A stretch of DNA of 64,000 nt, from NCBI GenBank assembly GCA_009823505.1, contig VZQC01005922.1, forward strand, positions 990,296 to 1,054,295, in the 5' to 3' direction. Positions within the stretch are counted from its first letter, which is position 1. Each line of letters begins with the position of its first letter. Source of the DNA: Rhizomys pruinosus (lineage: Eukaryota > Chordata > Mammalia > Rodentia > Spalacidae). Below are positions 53,607-63,947 of this stretch, piece by piece. The translations under genes and the position numbers were made by a program. A model generated the notes under the pieces. It saw only the letters and a program-made list of their open reading frames with translations, had not been told where the DNA came from and did no database searches.

Positions 53607-54360
53607 AGGGAGGAAGTTACAGAAATCCCTCAAATCTCACTGCTGACTAACCTTGACTGTCTATGCAAGCAATAACAAAAGGCTATGGCATCGATCTGGC
53701 TGAATGAGAGAGTGCTTGCTTGCATGCACAAGGCCATGGTTCAAGCTCCAGCATCAACACATACAAACAGAAGGTTGCTGAGGAGAGTTCTCAACTGTCT
53801 GAGCTGAGTACTCAAGCCATGCCCACACAGACACTTGGGAAAATATTTTAGACCAATACACATGAGATATTTTGTTCATTTACTAGCTAATCAATGAGCT
53901 AAACAAGCAGATACTTCAGAGTTTACACATGACAAAGAATTATTCCAGAAAGTTAAGTATTTAAATACCAGCTGCGACAAAAAATGAACAGCATCTTTGT
54001 AGAGTGAGGGTTCAATTTTCAAGAGTTATTATGCTATCTAAAAAGTTCAATTATCAAGAGAAAAGTATGAAGACATGCAAAAAGAAAACACAAAAAAAAG
54101 TCCCTACAGGGGGCTGGAGAGATGGCCTAAGCGGTTAACCCAACCGACTGCTCTTGCAGAGGACCGCCGGTTCGACCCAGCAACCACATGGTGGCTGAGA
54201 AACCGTCTGTAACTCCAATTCCAGGAGAATTCCAGTTCCAGGGAATCCGACGCCCTCTTCTGACCTCCGCGGCATTGCACAAACAGGTGTACAAACCTAC
54301 ATGCAGATGATACATTCGTATACATAATAAATAAAATAAAAAGAATCCATTTAAAAAAAA
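53607..54360. repeat. Tandem duplication, second (error-rich) copy
   Basis: It repeats 52851-53606 in the same order with many 1-3-base losses and a scrambled B2 head ('gcggttaacccaaccgactg'; 'gaggaccgccggttcgaccc'). It lies upstream of the N at 54904. Probable unpolished gap-fill. Confidence 0.9.
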
Positions 54361-54426
54361 AAAAAAAAAAAAGGCACCCTACAAACATTTTCTGAGAAAG
54401 CCCCAAACATTAGACTAAAAGAAATT

Positions 54427-54600
54427 AGGCAGGCATGGTGCTCACTCCTATAATCCCAGCACTCGGGAGGCAGAGGCAGGTGGATTTCTGTGAGTTTAAG
54501 GCCAGCCTGGTCTACATAGTGAGTTCCAAGACAGGTGGGACTAAAAGGGAGACCTTGTCTCAAAAAAAATAAAAAAATAAAAAATAATATTAAAATAAAA
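54427..54600 (+). mobile_element. B1 SINE, AT-rich tail
   Basis: 'aggcaggcatggtgctcact' to 'ccttgtctcaaaa'. Confidence 0.82.
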
Positions 54601-54737
54601 TAAAAATAAGTTATATTTTTAAAAAAACTAAAGGAATCCATGGCTATGAAACTAAAGTGTGAGAACCATTATCACCAGATATGTAATATCGGCAAAAATG
54701 AAATTATGTAAAAGAATCAAATAAAAAAAATCCAGAG

Positions 54738-54903
54738 TTGCCGGGCGTGGTGGCGCACGCCTTTAATCCCAGGACTCAGGAGGCAGAGGCAGGCAGATCT
54801 CTGTAAGTTAAAGGCCAGCCTGGTCTACAAAGTGAGTTCCAGGGCAGCTGGGGCTCAAAATGACAAATAAATAAATAAATAAATAAATAAATAAATATTC
54901 CAG
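54738..54903 (+). mobile_element. B1 SINE with (AAAT)n tail, ending at an N
   Basis: 'gttgccgggcgtggtggcgc'; the body shortens after 'cagctggggct' and runs into (AAAT)n and the N at 54904. Confidence 0.85.
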
Positions 54904-54919
54904 NGCTAAAGAAATCTTA

Positions 54920-55135
54920 TGATAGCTAGTGGCACACACCTGCAACATTAGCACTTCTGGGTGAAGAGGCAGAAAGACTGACAGTTCAGGGACAGTCTGG
55001 GGTGCATAGGGAGATTTGGTAATAAAACAAAACAAAACGAAACGAAACAAAACAGCAGGTGTAGTAGTACTCAGGAGACTGAGGCAGGAAGATCACTAGC
55101 TGGAGGCCAGCCTGGGTTAACAGCAAAACACTGAC
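54920..55135 (+). mobile_element. Two old B1-like fragments
   Basis: 'gctagtggcacacacctgca' with an (AAAAC)n tail, then 'actcaggagactgaggcagg'. Confidence 0.5.
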
Positions 55136-55177
55136 AACAAAGAAATAAACAACTTTATTTATATCTATGAAATGAGT

Positions 55178-55262
55178 GATGGGCTAGAGATTTAGCTTAA
55201 ACAGTAGAGCATTTGTGTACCATGTATAAGACCTTGGGTAATATCTCCAGCAGAAAGAAAAA
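55178..55262 (+). mobile_element. ID element, diverged
   Basis: 'gatgggctagagatttagct' and an A/G-rich tail. Confidence 0.6.
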
Positions 55263-55372
55263 AGAGGAGGAGGGGAGGGGAAAGGAGGAGAGGGGAGGGG
55301 AGGGGAGGGGAGGGGAAGGGAGGGGAGGGGAGGGGAAGGGAAGGAAGAGAAAGGAAGAAAGGAGGGAAAATA
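55263..55372. repeat. (GGGGA)n purine tract
   Basis: Imperfect GGGGA/GGGAA array continuing from the ID tail. Confidence 0.92.
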
Positions 55373-55494
55373 CGTATGACTAAAACAGTCACTGGAGGGG
55401 TTCATTAGATTTTAGTTGACAGAATAAAAGAAAATGAACACAAAGGTATATCAAGTAAGATTATTATTTGAGAGGTCTATGAGGTTAGTCCTTG

Positions 55495-55517
55495 CTCTGT
55501 CTCTGTCTCTGTCTCTG

Positions 55518-55570
<53 letters not shown>
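55495..55570. repeat. Compound (TCTCTG)n (TC)n (CA)n microsatellite
   Basis: TCTCTG units, then TC, then about 23 CA. Confidence 0.95.
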
Positions 55571-55571
<1 letters not shown>

Positions 55572-55990
55572 CCTTGGAACCTAGGAAGTAATCTCTTAAA
55601 GACAATGACAGAAGCATCTTTGTTATTTATATTTACAGCAAACCTCTCAGATCATACCCACTTATATTAAGTAATGGTAGTTTATGCTAACACAATGATC
55701 CAGGTTTGGCAGTACCACAAAGACTAATCACATGATTAGAGAACTGGGATGTGGAACAGCATCAGATCAATCTGCAGCAGCCTGACCTCTGCAATTTTAT
55801 CTATAGAAGTGTTCAGAAGAGACAAATCCACGGAGACAGAAAGTCAGTTGCCAGTGGCTAGGGGAGGAACAAAATTGGTAATAACTCCTATGGGGAACAA
55901 GGTTCTTTTGGCATTGCTGTCTTCTGAAATTAGATGTGATGGTTGGACAACTATGTGTTTACTCAGAAACACTCACTTGACTTTTAAGTA
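55571..55990. other. UGGT1 intron sequence, nothing recognised
   Basis: Possibly an old L1 3' remnant ('acggagacagaaagtcagtt', 'gtggctaggggaggaacaaa'), otherwise unique. Confidence 0.45.
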
Positions 55991-55999
55991 CTTGCATTT

Positions 56000-56085
56000 G
56001 GAGCTGGGGATGTAGCTTAGTAGTAGATAACCAGGCTAGCATACATGAAGCCCTGAGTTCTACTCCTACTGCAAGTAAATAAATG
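56000..56085 (+). mobile_element. ID element
   Basis: 'ggagctggggatgtagctta' to 'gcaagtaaataaatgagg'. Confidence 0.75.
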
Positions 56086-56107
56086 AGGAAGAATCTCTCC
56101 ATAATGG

Positions 56108-56271
56108 TTTTTTTTTTGGGGGGGGGTCTTTTTAAGACAGGGTCTCCCTTTTAGTCCCAGCTGGCCTGGAACTTACTCTGTAGACCAGGCTGGACTTGAA
56201 CTCACAGAGATCCATCTGCTTCTGCCTCCCGAGTGCTGGGATTAAAGGCGTGCGCCACAACACCCAGCATA
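56108..56271 (-). mobile_element. B1 SINE (antisense)
   Basis: The repeat 'tctccataat' flanks it ('aatctctccataatgg' and 'tttctccataatatt'). Confidence 0.88.
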
Positions 56272-56477
56272 TTTCTCCATAATATTAACTAACATACAAA
56301 TAAAGCATCTTTCCAAAGTCAGAATTCCCTACAAATAGAACAAAATGTCTCTTTAAAATTCTTACAATTTTTAAAAATGAATACTTCATCCTAAAACCAA
56401 TAAAATTTCCTATTTCAATTACAATATATAGTTGTATGAATATTTTCCTTATAGCAAGACTGTCTAGGAGTCTGCAA

Positions 56478-56700
56478 ACCAAGAGAGCTGGCTCAGCAGT
56501 TAAGAGCATCGACTGCTCTTGCAGAGGACCTGGGTTCAATTCCCAGCACCCACATGACGGCTAAGAACTGTCTTTAACTCCAGTTCCAGGGGAATCCAGC
56601 ACCCTCTTCTGACCTCTGCAGCACTGCACGACAGGGGTGCATCTACCTACATGCAGACAGTATACTCATACACATAAAATAATAAATAAAAAGTTTAAAA
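56478..56700 (+). mobile_element. B2 SINE, single-block type
   Basis: 'agagagctggctcagcagtt' to (AATAAATAAA) tail. Confidence 0.88.
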
Positions 56701-56791
56701 AAGAAGAAATTATGATATAGACTGTAATGCGTACTATAGAAGGCACAAAATGTAAATTGTGTTCAAAGTTAGCCTGAAAAATGCTACTCAC

Positions 56792-56956
56792 CAAGTACAC
56801 TGCTCTTTGGAAGAAGGTAGTGGTCTCCAAAATCTTGTGCATCGTAATGGTTTCTAGCTCATCAGGATCTAGCTGTTCCTTTTCAAAGGGCATTCCATTG
56901 AACAGGACAACAGGCAGGGGGGCGACGCCACTCTGCTCATAGTAGCCTCTCGCTTC
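56792..56956 (-). CDS. UGGT1: UGGT1 coding exon (approx. residues 617-671)
   Basis: The exon is 165 nt, phase 0 at both ends, with acceptor ...tttcttag and donor TTG|gtgagt. It reads EARGYYEQSGVAPLPVVLFN, GMPFEKEQLDPDELETITMH, KILETTTFFQRAVYL, in a thioredoxin-like domain of the sensor half. Confidence 0.97.
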
Positions 56957-57067
56957 CTAAGAAACAAGGGACAAAAAGACAAAAAACAAAAAAACACTTT
57001 CATCTTCATGACACTTACAGAATAAAACATGTTTTACATTCCTGTTTCAATATGAAAAAAAAATGAA

Positions 57068-57395
57068 TAAAGCCAGTGACAGCTCAATGTGCTCAAGTCG
57101 TTTGTCTTACAGCCCTGGTGACCCAAGTTGATCCCCAGAAGCCTAGTAAAGGTGGAAGGAGAGCCAGGCGTGGTGGCGCACGCCTTTAATCCTAGCACTT
57201 GGGAGGCAGAGGCAGACGGATCTTTGTGAGTTCAGGGCCAGCCTGGTCTACAATGTGAGTTCCAGGACAACTGGGGCTACAGGGAGACCCTGTCTCGAAA
57301 AGACAAAAAAACAAAACAAAACAAAACAAAGGTAGAAGGAGAGAACCAACTCCACAAAGTTGTTTTCTGATCTCCACATGTAAACAGAGTAACAA
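57068..57395 (+). mobile_element. B3-like SINE split by a B1
   Basis: B3 text runs to 'ggtggaaggagag', then the B1, then resumes 'ggtagaaggagagaacc' to 'ttctgatctccacatg'. Confidence 0.75.
57164..57327 (+). mobile_element. B1 SINE nested in B3, 16-bp target-site duplication
   Basis: 'aaaggtggaaggagag' at 57148-57163 and 'aaaggtagaaggagag' at 57328-57343. Near-consensus. Confidence 0.93.
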
Positions 57396-57414
57396 TATTT
57401 TTTTTTTCTGAAAG

Positions 57415-57605
57415 AATAAGGAGGGGATAGACAGGTTGAGAGCACTTAACTGCTCCCAGCTCCTAGTACACGCATGGTGGCTCGCAGCCTAACTCCAATT
57501 GCAGGTGATCCTACGCCCTCTTCAGATCTCTGTAGGCTCCCGCAAACACATGGCACACATATACTCATGCAGGCTCACAGACATAAATAAATAAATCTAA
57601 AAACC
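57415..57605 (+). mobile_element. Old B2-like SINE
   Basis: 'gttgagagcacttaactgct' to '(taaa)n' tail. Confidence 0.7.
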
Positions 57606-57631
57606 AAAAAAAATACAAACATAATGAAGAA

Positions 57632-57854
57632 ATAAAGATATATATATATAAAATATACATTTTATGTGCTTAAGTGTATTGCCTTCATGTGTGTTAAGTA
57701 TACCTGTGTTGTGCAATGCCTACCGAGGTCAGAAGAGGGTTCAGATCCCATAGAACTGAAGTTATAGATGGCTGTTAGCCCCCATGAGAAATCAAATCCA
57801 GGTCCTCTGCAAGAGAAGTCACTGCTCTTAACTGCTCAGCCATCTTTCCAGCCC
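57632..57854 (-). mobile_element. B2 SINE (antisense), older
   Basis: 'tttatgtgcttaagtgtatt' to 'agccatctttccagccc'. Confidence 0.85.
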
Positions 57855-58516
57855 ATTTTTTTTAAGTGATTAAGGAAATCTGCTACTATGTAAACTAATT
57901 TTTAAGAACTTTTTATTCTATCATAGTTAATATCCTATTGGGTAAATTATTAAATTTTAAGAAATCACAAGAACTTTACAGATTAGGGCATGTGTGTCTG
58001 TGTGTGCATGTATCTGGGCTATGAAACTGAATGGTAAATACTAGTCTTAGCAATGTACAATGAATTTTTTCAATTGTTTTTGGGAAGGTTCCCCCTCCCC
58101 AATACAGCATTTTCTGAGGGCCATGGAAGCACCAGAAAACTGATAACATGACAGCAGTTGAAAAAGAAAACTCAGGACTAGAAGGAATGCCCTGCTAAAA
58201 AAGCAGAGAAGCAGCAGGTGGCCTGCTTGGTCACTGGAGCAACCAGGAACAGACAGAAACTTTCTTTTACATTTTTCTATCTCTGCAGAGACTGATTGAC
58301 AGACAGATCTGATTGTGAACTTCTAGCAACTTTTGGCAGGTTCAGGTCTGCATCCCTGCTTCATCAGATTTGAAAGCTCTTCCCTGGATTGGTCTAATAT
58401 TTCAGATGTCCAGGGACTGCAGGAGCCAATGGAGGGGGAAGAGAAGGATGATTTCAGGGTCTAGCTCCTAGCTGACTCACTCACTGGAGAAGGAAACTGA
58501 CTTCTAGAATTGCCAG

Positions 58517-58695
58517 GGGATGCTAGAGAGATGGCTGTCCTTCCAGAGGATTTTAGTTTGGTTCCTAGCACCCACATGGTAACCAACAATCATTCGTAAC
58601 TCCAGTTCCAGGGGCTCTGACATCCTCTTCTGGCCTCTGTGGGCATTGCATACATGCAGGCTAGGCACTCATACACATAAAATAAAAATAAATTT
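58517..58695 (+). mobile_element. B2 SINE, shortened head
   Basis: 'gatgctagagagatggctgt' to 'cacataaaataaaaataaat'. Confidence 0.8.
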
Positions 58696-58696
58696 T

Positions 58697-58935
58697 GGGC
58701 TGGAGAGATGGCCTAGCGGTTAAGAGCGCCGACCGCTCTTGCAGAGGACCCGGGTTCGATCCCCAGCACCCACATGGTAGCCGAGAACCGTCTGAAACTC
58801 CAATTCCAGGAGAACTCCAGTTCCAGGGGAATCCAACACCCTCTTCTGACCTCCGTGGCATTGCACGACACGGGTGCACAGACTTGCATGCAGGCAGTAC
58901 AGTCATAAACATACAGAAAAAAAAAAAAAACTTAA
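58697..58935 (+). mobile_element. B2 SINE, duplicated-block type, in the tail of the previous B2
   Basis: Near-consensus. 'aaataaattttggg' before and 'aaataaattttaga' after mark insertion into the older B2 tail. Confidence 0.92.
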
Positions 58936-59684
58936 AAAAAAATAAAATAAATTTTAGACTTCTAGGTACAGACTTGATGGCTGGCTTTATTTGAGGCTTC
59001 TTCTCTGAGCAGAGAGCTCCCTCAAACTAGCTTCCAGGACTCAGCTAAGCAGCTGCTGGCAGAGGGACTTGGTCCTGCTTCCACCTCTAAGGCCCGGAAC
59101 TCAGCCTGGCTGCAAAAGAGAACTGATTCCCATAGCTGCTTCCAGCCTCCAAAATGTGCTGTTCCAGAGACCCATGACTCCAGCCCTTGAAACCTGCTGG
59201 AGGCAGGCAGCTGCTACTGCTATTCCTGTGGTGACCTAGACTTGCTCTGCAAGGTACTGCTCTTCGCTGACACCCCAAAGCTCCCCAAGAGCCTCTCAGC
59301 TGTAGCACTTCCTGGAGTTGGAACACTTCTCACTGCCAAGGCTCTGGGCTAGCAGCCCAAAGCTACCGAGAGAGAATTCATGTGGTAATCTCTTTGAATA
59401 AAGGTTATTAATCTTGAATTGACAATAAAGTAGCTCCTGTTTGTACTCTTGTAGTGTGCCCACTCTATTCTTGGGAGGGTGGGAAGAGAACCCAGTTGGG
59501 GACAAAAGATGGCCTGTCAGTGAGTCCAATGCAATAGTCACTGACACATGTGACTCCTGGGTACTTCGACAGAGGCTACTAAATAAAATCTTAATTATTT
59601 TCCATGTAAACAGTCACACATGACTAGTGACTACCATAATAGGCAGCATAGCTCAGCTATCTCAGTACCATAAATTAATAGTGT

Positions 59685-59806
59685 TCCTGGGGGCATGAAA
59701 GTGCAAGACTGCAATCCCAGCACTTGGGATGCCAAGTAAGAAATATCAGGAGCTCCAGGTTACTTTGAGCTGCATAGCAAGACCTTATCTCAAAACAAAA
59801 CAATAA
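59685..59806 (+). mobile_element. Old B1-like SINE
   Basis: 'gcaatcccagcacttgggat' to 'ccttatctcaaaac'. Confidence 0.65.
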
Positions 59807-59995
59807 GCCAGGCGTGGTGGCAAACACCTTTAATCCTAGTGCTTGGGAGGCAGAGGCAGGCAGATCTTTGTGAGTTCAAGGTCAGCCTGGTCTACAGAGT
59901 GAGTTCCAGGACAGCTGGGGCTACAGGGAGACCCTGTCTCGAAAAGACCAAACAACAACAACAACAACAAACACATAAAAAAATTAAAATAAAAA
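59807..59995 (+). mobile_element. B1 SINE with (CAA)n tail
   Basis: 'agccaggcgtggtggcaaac' to 'ctgtctcgaaaagacc', inserted in the A-rich tail of the previous SINE. Confidence 0.9.
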
Positions 59996-59999
59996 AAAA

Positions 60000-60670
60000 C
60001 CAACAACAAAGACAATAAAACCTAAATAATGCTCCTGGGAAGAATGCCTTGAAATGAAATATTTATATACATTTCTAAATAAATAAGGGTCTATATTACT
60101 AACAAAGAAATTGCACCTGTAGAAAACAAATTCAAATTTGTGGGGAACCTGCACTAAAAAAATTAAGAGGCAAAAAAAAAAATGATATACTTAGCTCAAG
60201 ACAATAAAATGGCAAATGTATCTGAGACGGACACTCTTCCTGACTGTCAAAAACAGTAAGTATTGTTCCCTCAGACTAACTTTTCAAAAGTAAAGTAAAA
60301 CAAAAGTACTACCCAGGATATACAGAATGGCTTTAAAAATTCTTCGTACACACCTTGTAACCTGATACTCTCTTAAAATGGTAGTTTAGCTTTTTTAGAT
60401 AACACAAAGAAAAAGAAAAAGAATTTAAATTGAGTAATATTAGTCATGTATAGTAGACTGCTTATCCTCTCATCAGACCAAGCTATAGTAACAAATGATG
60501 CCACAGACTAAGGACTACAATAAGCCATAGCTAAAACTGACTTCTAGGTTGGCTACAGTCACTTCTATACCATTGTTTAAGATAAATGAATTCATACTCC
60601 CCAACTCTCACTTAGCATAATATGACTTCAGCTTTGTAAATCATGCCCCTCAGCCAATTAAAATAAAACA
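60000..60670. other. UGGT1 intron sequence, nothing recognised
   Basis: AT-rich unique intron. Confidence 0.55.
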
Positions 60671-60673
60671 AAG

Positions 60674-60762
60674 GTCAGGCACAGTAGTATACACATATTC
60701 TTTGCACCCAGGAAGCCTGAGCCTAGTCTAAGACAAGCTTGAGCAACAAAGAGACAAAGCAT
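60674..60762 (+). mobile_element. Old 7SL-type SINE remnant
   Basis: 'gtcaggcacagtagtataca' and 'agacaagcttgagcaacaa'. Confidence 0.5.
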
Positions 60763-60764
60763 GT

Positions 60765-61330
60765 AAAATGTGCAGTGTACATATAAGGACTTGTTGCACA
60801 ATTTTAAATCATTACCTCATCTTTGGAGATTTAAGCATGTACTATGTCCAGGATGGACACAAAGAAGCAAGGCCATGTTAAGTCATAGTCTTTCCCACCC
60901 TATGCTGAGTGCATGCAGTAATTCTAAGGAGAGGAAGACTGCATTTCTCCAACAACTGCTAGTGCTCTAGAGTTATGAGTTACAGAACAGTATTGGTTTG
61001 CAATTTTTTTTTTTTACTAAATTGTAACTAGCACTTTTTCTTAAAACCAAAGTACATTTTTATATTTTATAATGCCTTTCATATTATAAGAATAAATGTT
61101 GTTTTGGTGATATATATGCAAATATGTATGAACTTGGTCACAAAGTTTGGATTTCTGTTACTCCTCTACCCCTAAAAAGCTGAGCCTTGCACTGGTGAAC
61201 AGAGGACTAGAAGGCCCACCGACTTCTGCTACCCTCAGATGAGCTACATGTCTATTCCCAAACCAACCAACTATTTTTGTTGGTGAAATAACACAATTTA
61301 ATATTTTGTTGACCAAAAAAATATGAGTAT
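60765..61330. other. UGGT1 intron sequence, nothing recognised
   Basis: Unique intron; short open frames only. Confidence 0.55.
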
Positions 61331-61345
61331 AAAAAGAGAAGGATT

Positions 61346-61580
61346 GGGGCTGGAGAGATGGCCTAGCGGTTAAGAGCGCCGACTGCTCTTGCAGAGGACC
61401 TGGGTTCGATCCCCAGCACCCACATGGTGGCTGAGAACCATCTGTAACTCCAACTCCAGGAGAACTCCAGTTCCAGGGGAATTCGATGCCCTCTTCTGAC
61501 CTCCGCGGCATTGCACGACACGGGTGCACAAACCTGCATGGAGACAGTACATTCATACACATATGAAAATAAATTAAAAA
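61346..61580 (+). mobile_element. B2 SINE, duplicated-block type
   Basis: Near-consensus, with 'agagaaggatt' repeated on both sides of the element. Confidence 0.93.
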
Positions 61581-61962
61581 AAAAGAGAGAAGGATTTTGT
61601 TCCACAAAAACAAACCACATGACTGGAAAGCTCAAAAAGGTGAAAGGCTAAAACCAATTGGGACTACACTAGGTGCAGGTCAGACAACCAGAATGACACA
61701 AAAAGGGCTGCTGGTTTGGCTTACATAGAGTGAGTGTTTAGCACAGGAAAGCAGGGTTCCACACCTGGCACAGAGAGGGTGGGGAGGAAAATAAGATTAG
61801 AAAAACTGGGAAAGAATGTGTAATGTGTACTTGGATGAAGAGGAGTTACAGACACTTCATTCTGAGCACGGCATATAAATTTATAAAGAGAATGATCCCC
61901 AAAACAAACTTAAAGACCTATATAAAATCACAGTTTTAAATAAAAAGGTTTTGCACTATTTT

Positions 61963-62092
61963 GATTTTTGTTTTTCTTTTGGGTTTTCATGAGACAGGGT
62001 CTCCTTATGTAGCCCAAGCTGGCCTAGAACAATGGATCCTTCTGCCTTAGTTTCTTGAGTGCTAAGAACACAGGTGAACTACCATGCCTATC
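61963..62092 (-). mobile_element. Old B1 (antisense)
   Basis: 'catgagacagggtctcctta' to 'gaactaccatgccta'. Confidence 0.7.
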
Positions 62093-62380
62093 TCTACAAT
62101 GTATTTTGAATCCTTACCTTAACATAAATTTCCAGTAAAGTGATAGCACTGTTTAGGGAGGTTATGGAACCTTTAAGAGGTACAGTCTTGCTGGAGGGAA
62201 ATGTGTCACTGGGGGCAAGGTTCGAGGTGTATAGCCTCACCCCACTTCCTCTTCACTCTCATTGCTTCCTGTGTCTTGATAAAAATGTGAACAGCCAGTT
62301 TCCTGCTCCTATAGTCATTCCACGCTTTTCTTGCCATGATGGACTCTAGCCCTCCAGAACCTTACTTAAGCCAAAACAAA

Positions 62381-62531
62381 TTTTTTTTTTTTTTTTGAGA
62401 CAGGGTCTCCCTATAGCCCCAGCTGGCCTGGAACTCACTATGTAGACCAGGCTGGCCTTGAACTCACAGAGATCCACCTGCCTCTGCCTCCCAAGTGCTA
62501 GGATTAAAAGCATGTGCCACTACGCCTGGCT
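62381..62531 (-). mobile_element. B1 SINE (antisense) in the LTR
   Basis: T-run, then near-consensus B1 to 'cactacgcctggctt'. Confidence 0.9.
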
Positions 62532-62632
62532 TAAAGATGGTTCTTAGCTGCCACGTGGATGCTGGGAATTGGACCCAGGTCCTCTAAAAGAGTAGTCAGT
62601 GCTCTTAACCACTGAGCCATTTCTCCAGCCCC
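62532..62632 (-). mobile_element. B2 head (antisense), only ~100 bp
   Basis: 'aaagatggttcttagctgcc' to 'gagccatttctccagcccc'. With the abutting B1 it is the reverse complement of the dimeric B2-B1 SINE order, so this is probably a fourth dimer copy spanning 62381-62632. Confidence 0.75.
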
Positions 62633-62726
62633 AAAATTTTTCTTAAGTTGCTTTTAGTCATGGTATTTTATCACGGTAAAGGATAAGCAACCAATATACC
62701 ATACTTACCTACTCTGATTACTACGT

Positions 62727-62964
62727 TTCTTTTTAAAAAAAAAAACTTTATTATTTATTTAACGTGCATGAGTTTTATGCCTACACATATGTGAACACAC
62801 ACTTGTGCCATGCTGTGCCTGAGGAGGCCAGAAAAAAGGAGCTGGATCCCCTGGAACTGGAGTTATGAATGGCTGTAGCCACCATGTGTGTGCTGGGATT
62901 TGAACCTGGGTTCTCTGCAAAAGCCGTCAGTGTTCTTAAACACTGAGCCATCTCTCCAGCCCCC
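62727..62964 (-). mobile_element. B2 SINE (antisense), older
   Basis: 'aacgtgcatgagttttatgc' to 'gagccatctctccagccccc'. Confidence 0.85.
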
Positions 62965-63018
62965 TACAGTTCTTTAACAATTAAAAAAAACAAAACAGAT
63001 ATTATTGGGCCATTATTG

Positions 63019-63162
63019 GGCCAGGTATAGTGGCTCGGACCTTTAATCCCAGCACTCCAGGAGGCAGAGGCAGGCAGAACTCTATGAGTTCAAGGTCAGC
63101 CTGGTCTACATACATAGCACGTTTCAGGCCAGCTAGGGCTACATAATGAGACCATTTCAAAA
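63019..63162 (+). mobile_element. B1 SINE, diverged
   Basis: 'gggccaggtatagtggctcg' to 'gagaccatttcaaaa'. Confidence 0.82.
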
Positions 63163-63171
63163 AATGTATTA

Positions 63172-63360
63172 TCAGTGTGAGTGTGTGTATGCGTGTGAGC
63201 CTGGGCACGCATACATGCATGTATGGCATGATGTACATGTGGAGCCAGGCCACAACTTTGTGGAGTTGGTTCTTTTCTTCAAGCTTTACATGGATTTGAG
63301 GACTGGAACTCAGATCACCAGGTTGGTACAGCGAATATGATATAATAGGCCACACATCCA
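63172..63360 (-). mobile_element. Old B3-like SINE (antisense)
   Basis: 'ggatttgaggactggaactc' and 'ccacacatccatctcctagc'. Confidence 0.5.
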
Positions 63361-63482
63361 TCTCCTAGCTCTATACTTTTGACAGATTTTATTCAGAATT
63401 AAGTACAACTAATGTTATGAAAAAGCAACTGTTTTCCAACTTAGAATATGCAAAATACCAAGAGCACAAAACAATGTTTTAC

Positions 63483-63614
63483 CTTCCGATTTTGATCATA
63501 AGCAGAGTCAATCCCCAGGATGCTGCTGACTTCCACGTATGGGTATTTCTTCTCCAGGACACTGACCACATGCTCCACTTTCACTTTTTCTCCAGTCTTT
63601 ACCTTGTTATAGAT
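63483..63614 (-). CDS. UGGT1: UGGT1 coding exon (approx. residues 573-616)
   Basis: The exon is 132 nt, phase 0 at both ends, with acceptor ...ttctttag and donor AAG|gtaaaa. It reads IYNKVKTGEKVKVEHVVSVL, EKKYPYVEVSSILGIDSAYD, QNRK. It is the most 5' UGGT1 exon in the window; earlier exons lie to the right. Confidence 0.97.
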
Positions 63615-63673
63615 CTAAAGAAAGAAAAACCTTTTAAATAAAAATTTTGGAATGTTTATTATTAAGATGACTT

Positions 63674-63812
63674 CTTAGATGGGGTCTCACTATGTAGCCT
63701 GGCTGGCTTCAAACTTACTATAATGACCTAGCTGGACTGCAACTAGAAGAGCTCTACCTATCTCTGCCTCCCCAGTGATGGGACTAAAGGTGCATGCTAC
63801 GATATCCAGCTA
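63674..63812 (-). mobile_element. Old B1 (antisense)
   Basis: 'gatggggtctcactatgtag' to 'gcatgctacgatatccagc'. Confidence 0.65.
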
Positions 63813-63947
63813 AGCAATTTTAACAATTATCTAATCAGCACATAAAGACATTACATACCAAATAGAAAAAAAAAAAAAAAAGCATTAAGAAGTACCAGAA
63901 GCAAAATAATGTTTTTTTTTAAGACAAAAATAAAAGTAGTATCAGAA

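Larger units (their letters stand above)
58085..59540 (+). mobile_element. Probable LTR-type element interrupted by two B2s
   Basis: Moderately GC-rich non-SINE sequence on both sides of the B2 pair. It carries two AATAAA-type signals (near 59398 and 59426) followed by 'gtttgtactcttgtag'. This arrangement recalls an ERV LTR R-U5 end. No coding region, and boundaries and family are not resolved. Confidence 0.4.
62135..62695 (+). mobile_element. ERVL-MaLR-like LTR remnant split by SINEs
   Basis: LTR-type text ('ggaggttatggaacctttaa', 'cttgccatgatggactctag') runs to 'taagccaaaacaaa'. After a B1 and B2 piece it resumes 'cttaagttgcttttagtcat' and 'tatcacggtaaaggataagc'. Diverged; no coding region. 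Confidence 0.6.
521..63614 (-). other. UGGT1: UGGT1 gene, partial (21 internal/3' coding exons)
   Basis: UDP-glucose:glycoprotein glucosyltransferase 1 is the soluble ER-lumen folding sensor. It adds one glucose from UDP-glucose to Man9GlcNAc2 glycans of misfolded glycoproteins so that they rebind calnexin/calreticulin. I recognised it by remembered similarity to mammalian UGGT1 across every exon. The ER-type GT24 catalytic stretch ending in VDADQ (a DxD metal/nucleotide-sugar motif) is at 5583-5765. UGGT1 rather than UGGT2 is favoured by [12 protein letters not shown] and [13 protein letters not shown]. The exons sum to 2525 nt and stay in one frame with no stop. Roughly residues 573-1414 are covered (numbering approximate). 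The start codon, signal peptide and first thioredoxin-like domains lie right of the window; the catalytic C-terminus and KDEL-like tail lie left. Introns range from 467 bp (43287-43753) to about 10.8 kb as assembled (7206-18005), the latter inflated by the fold-back block. No promoter is in view. Confidence 0.96.
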
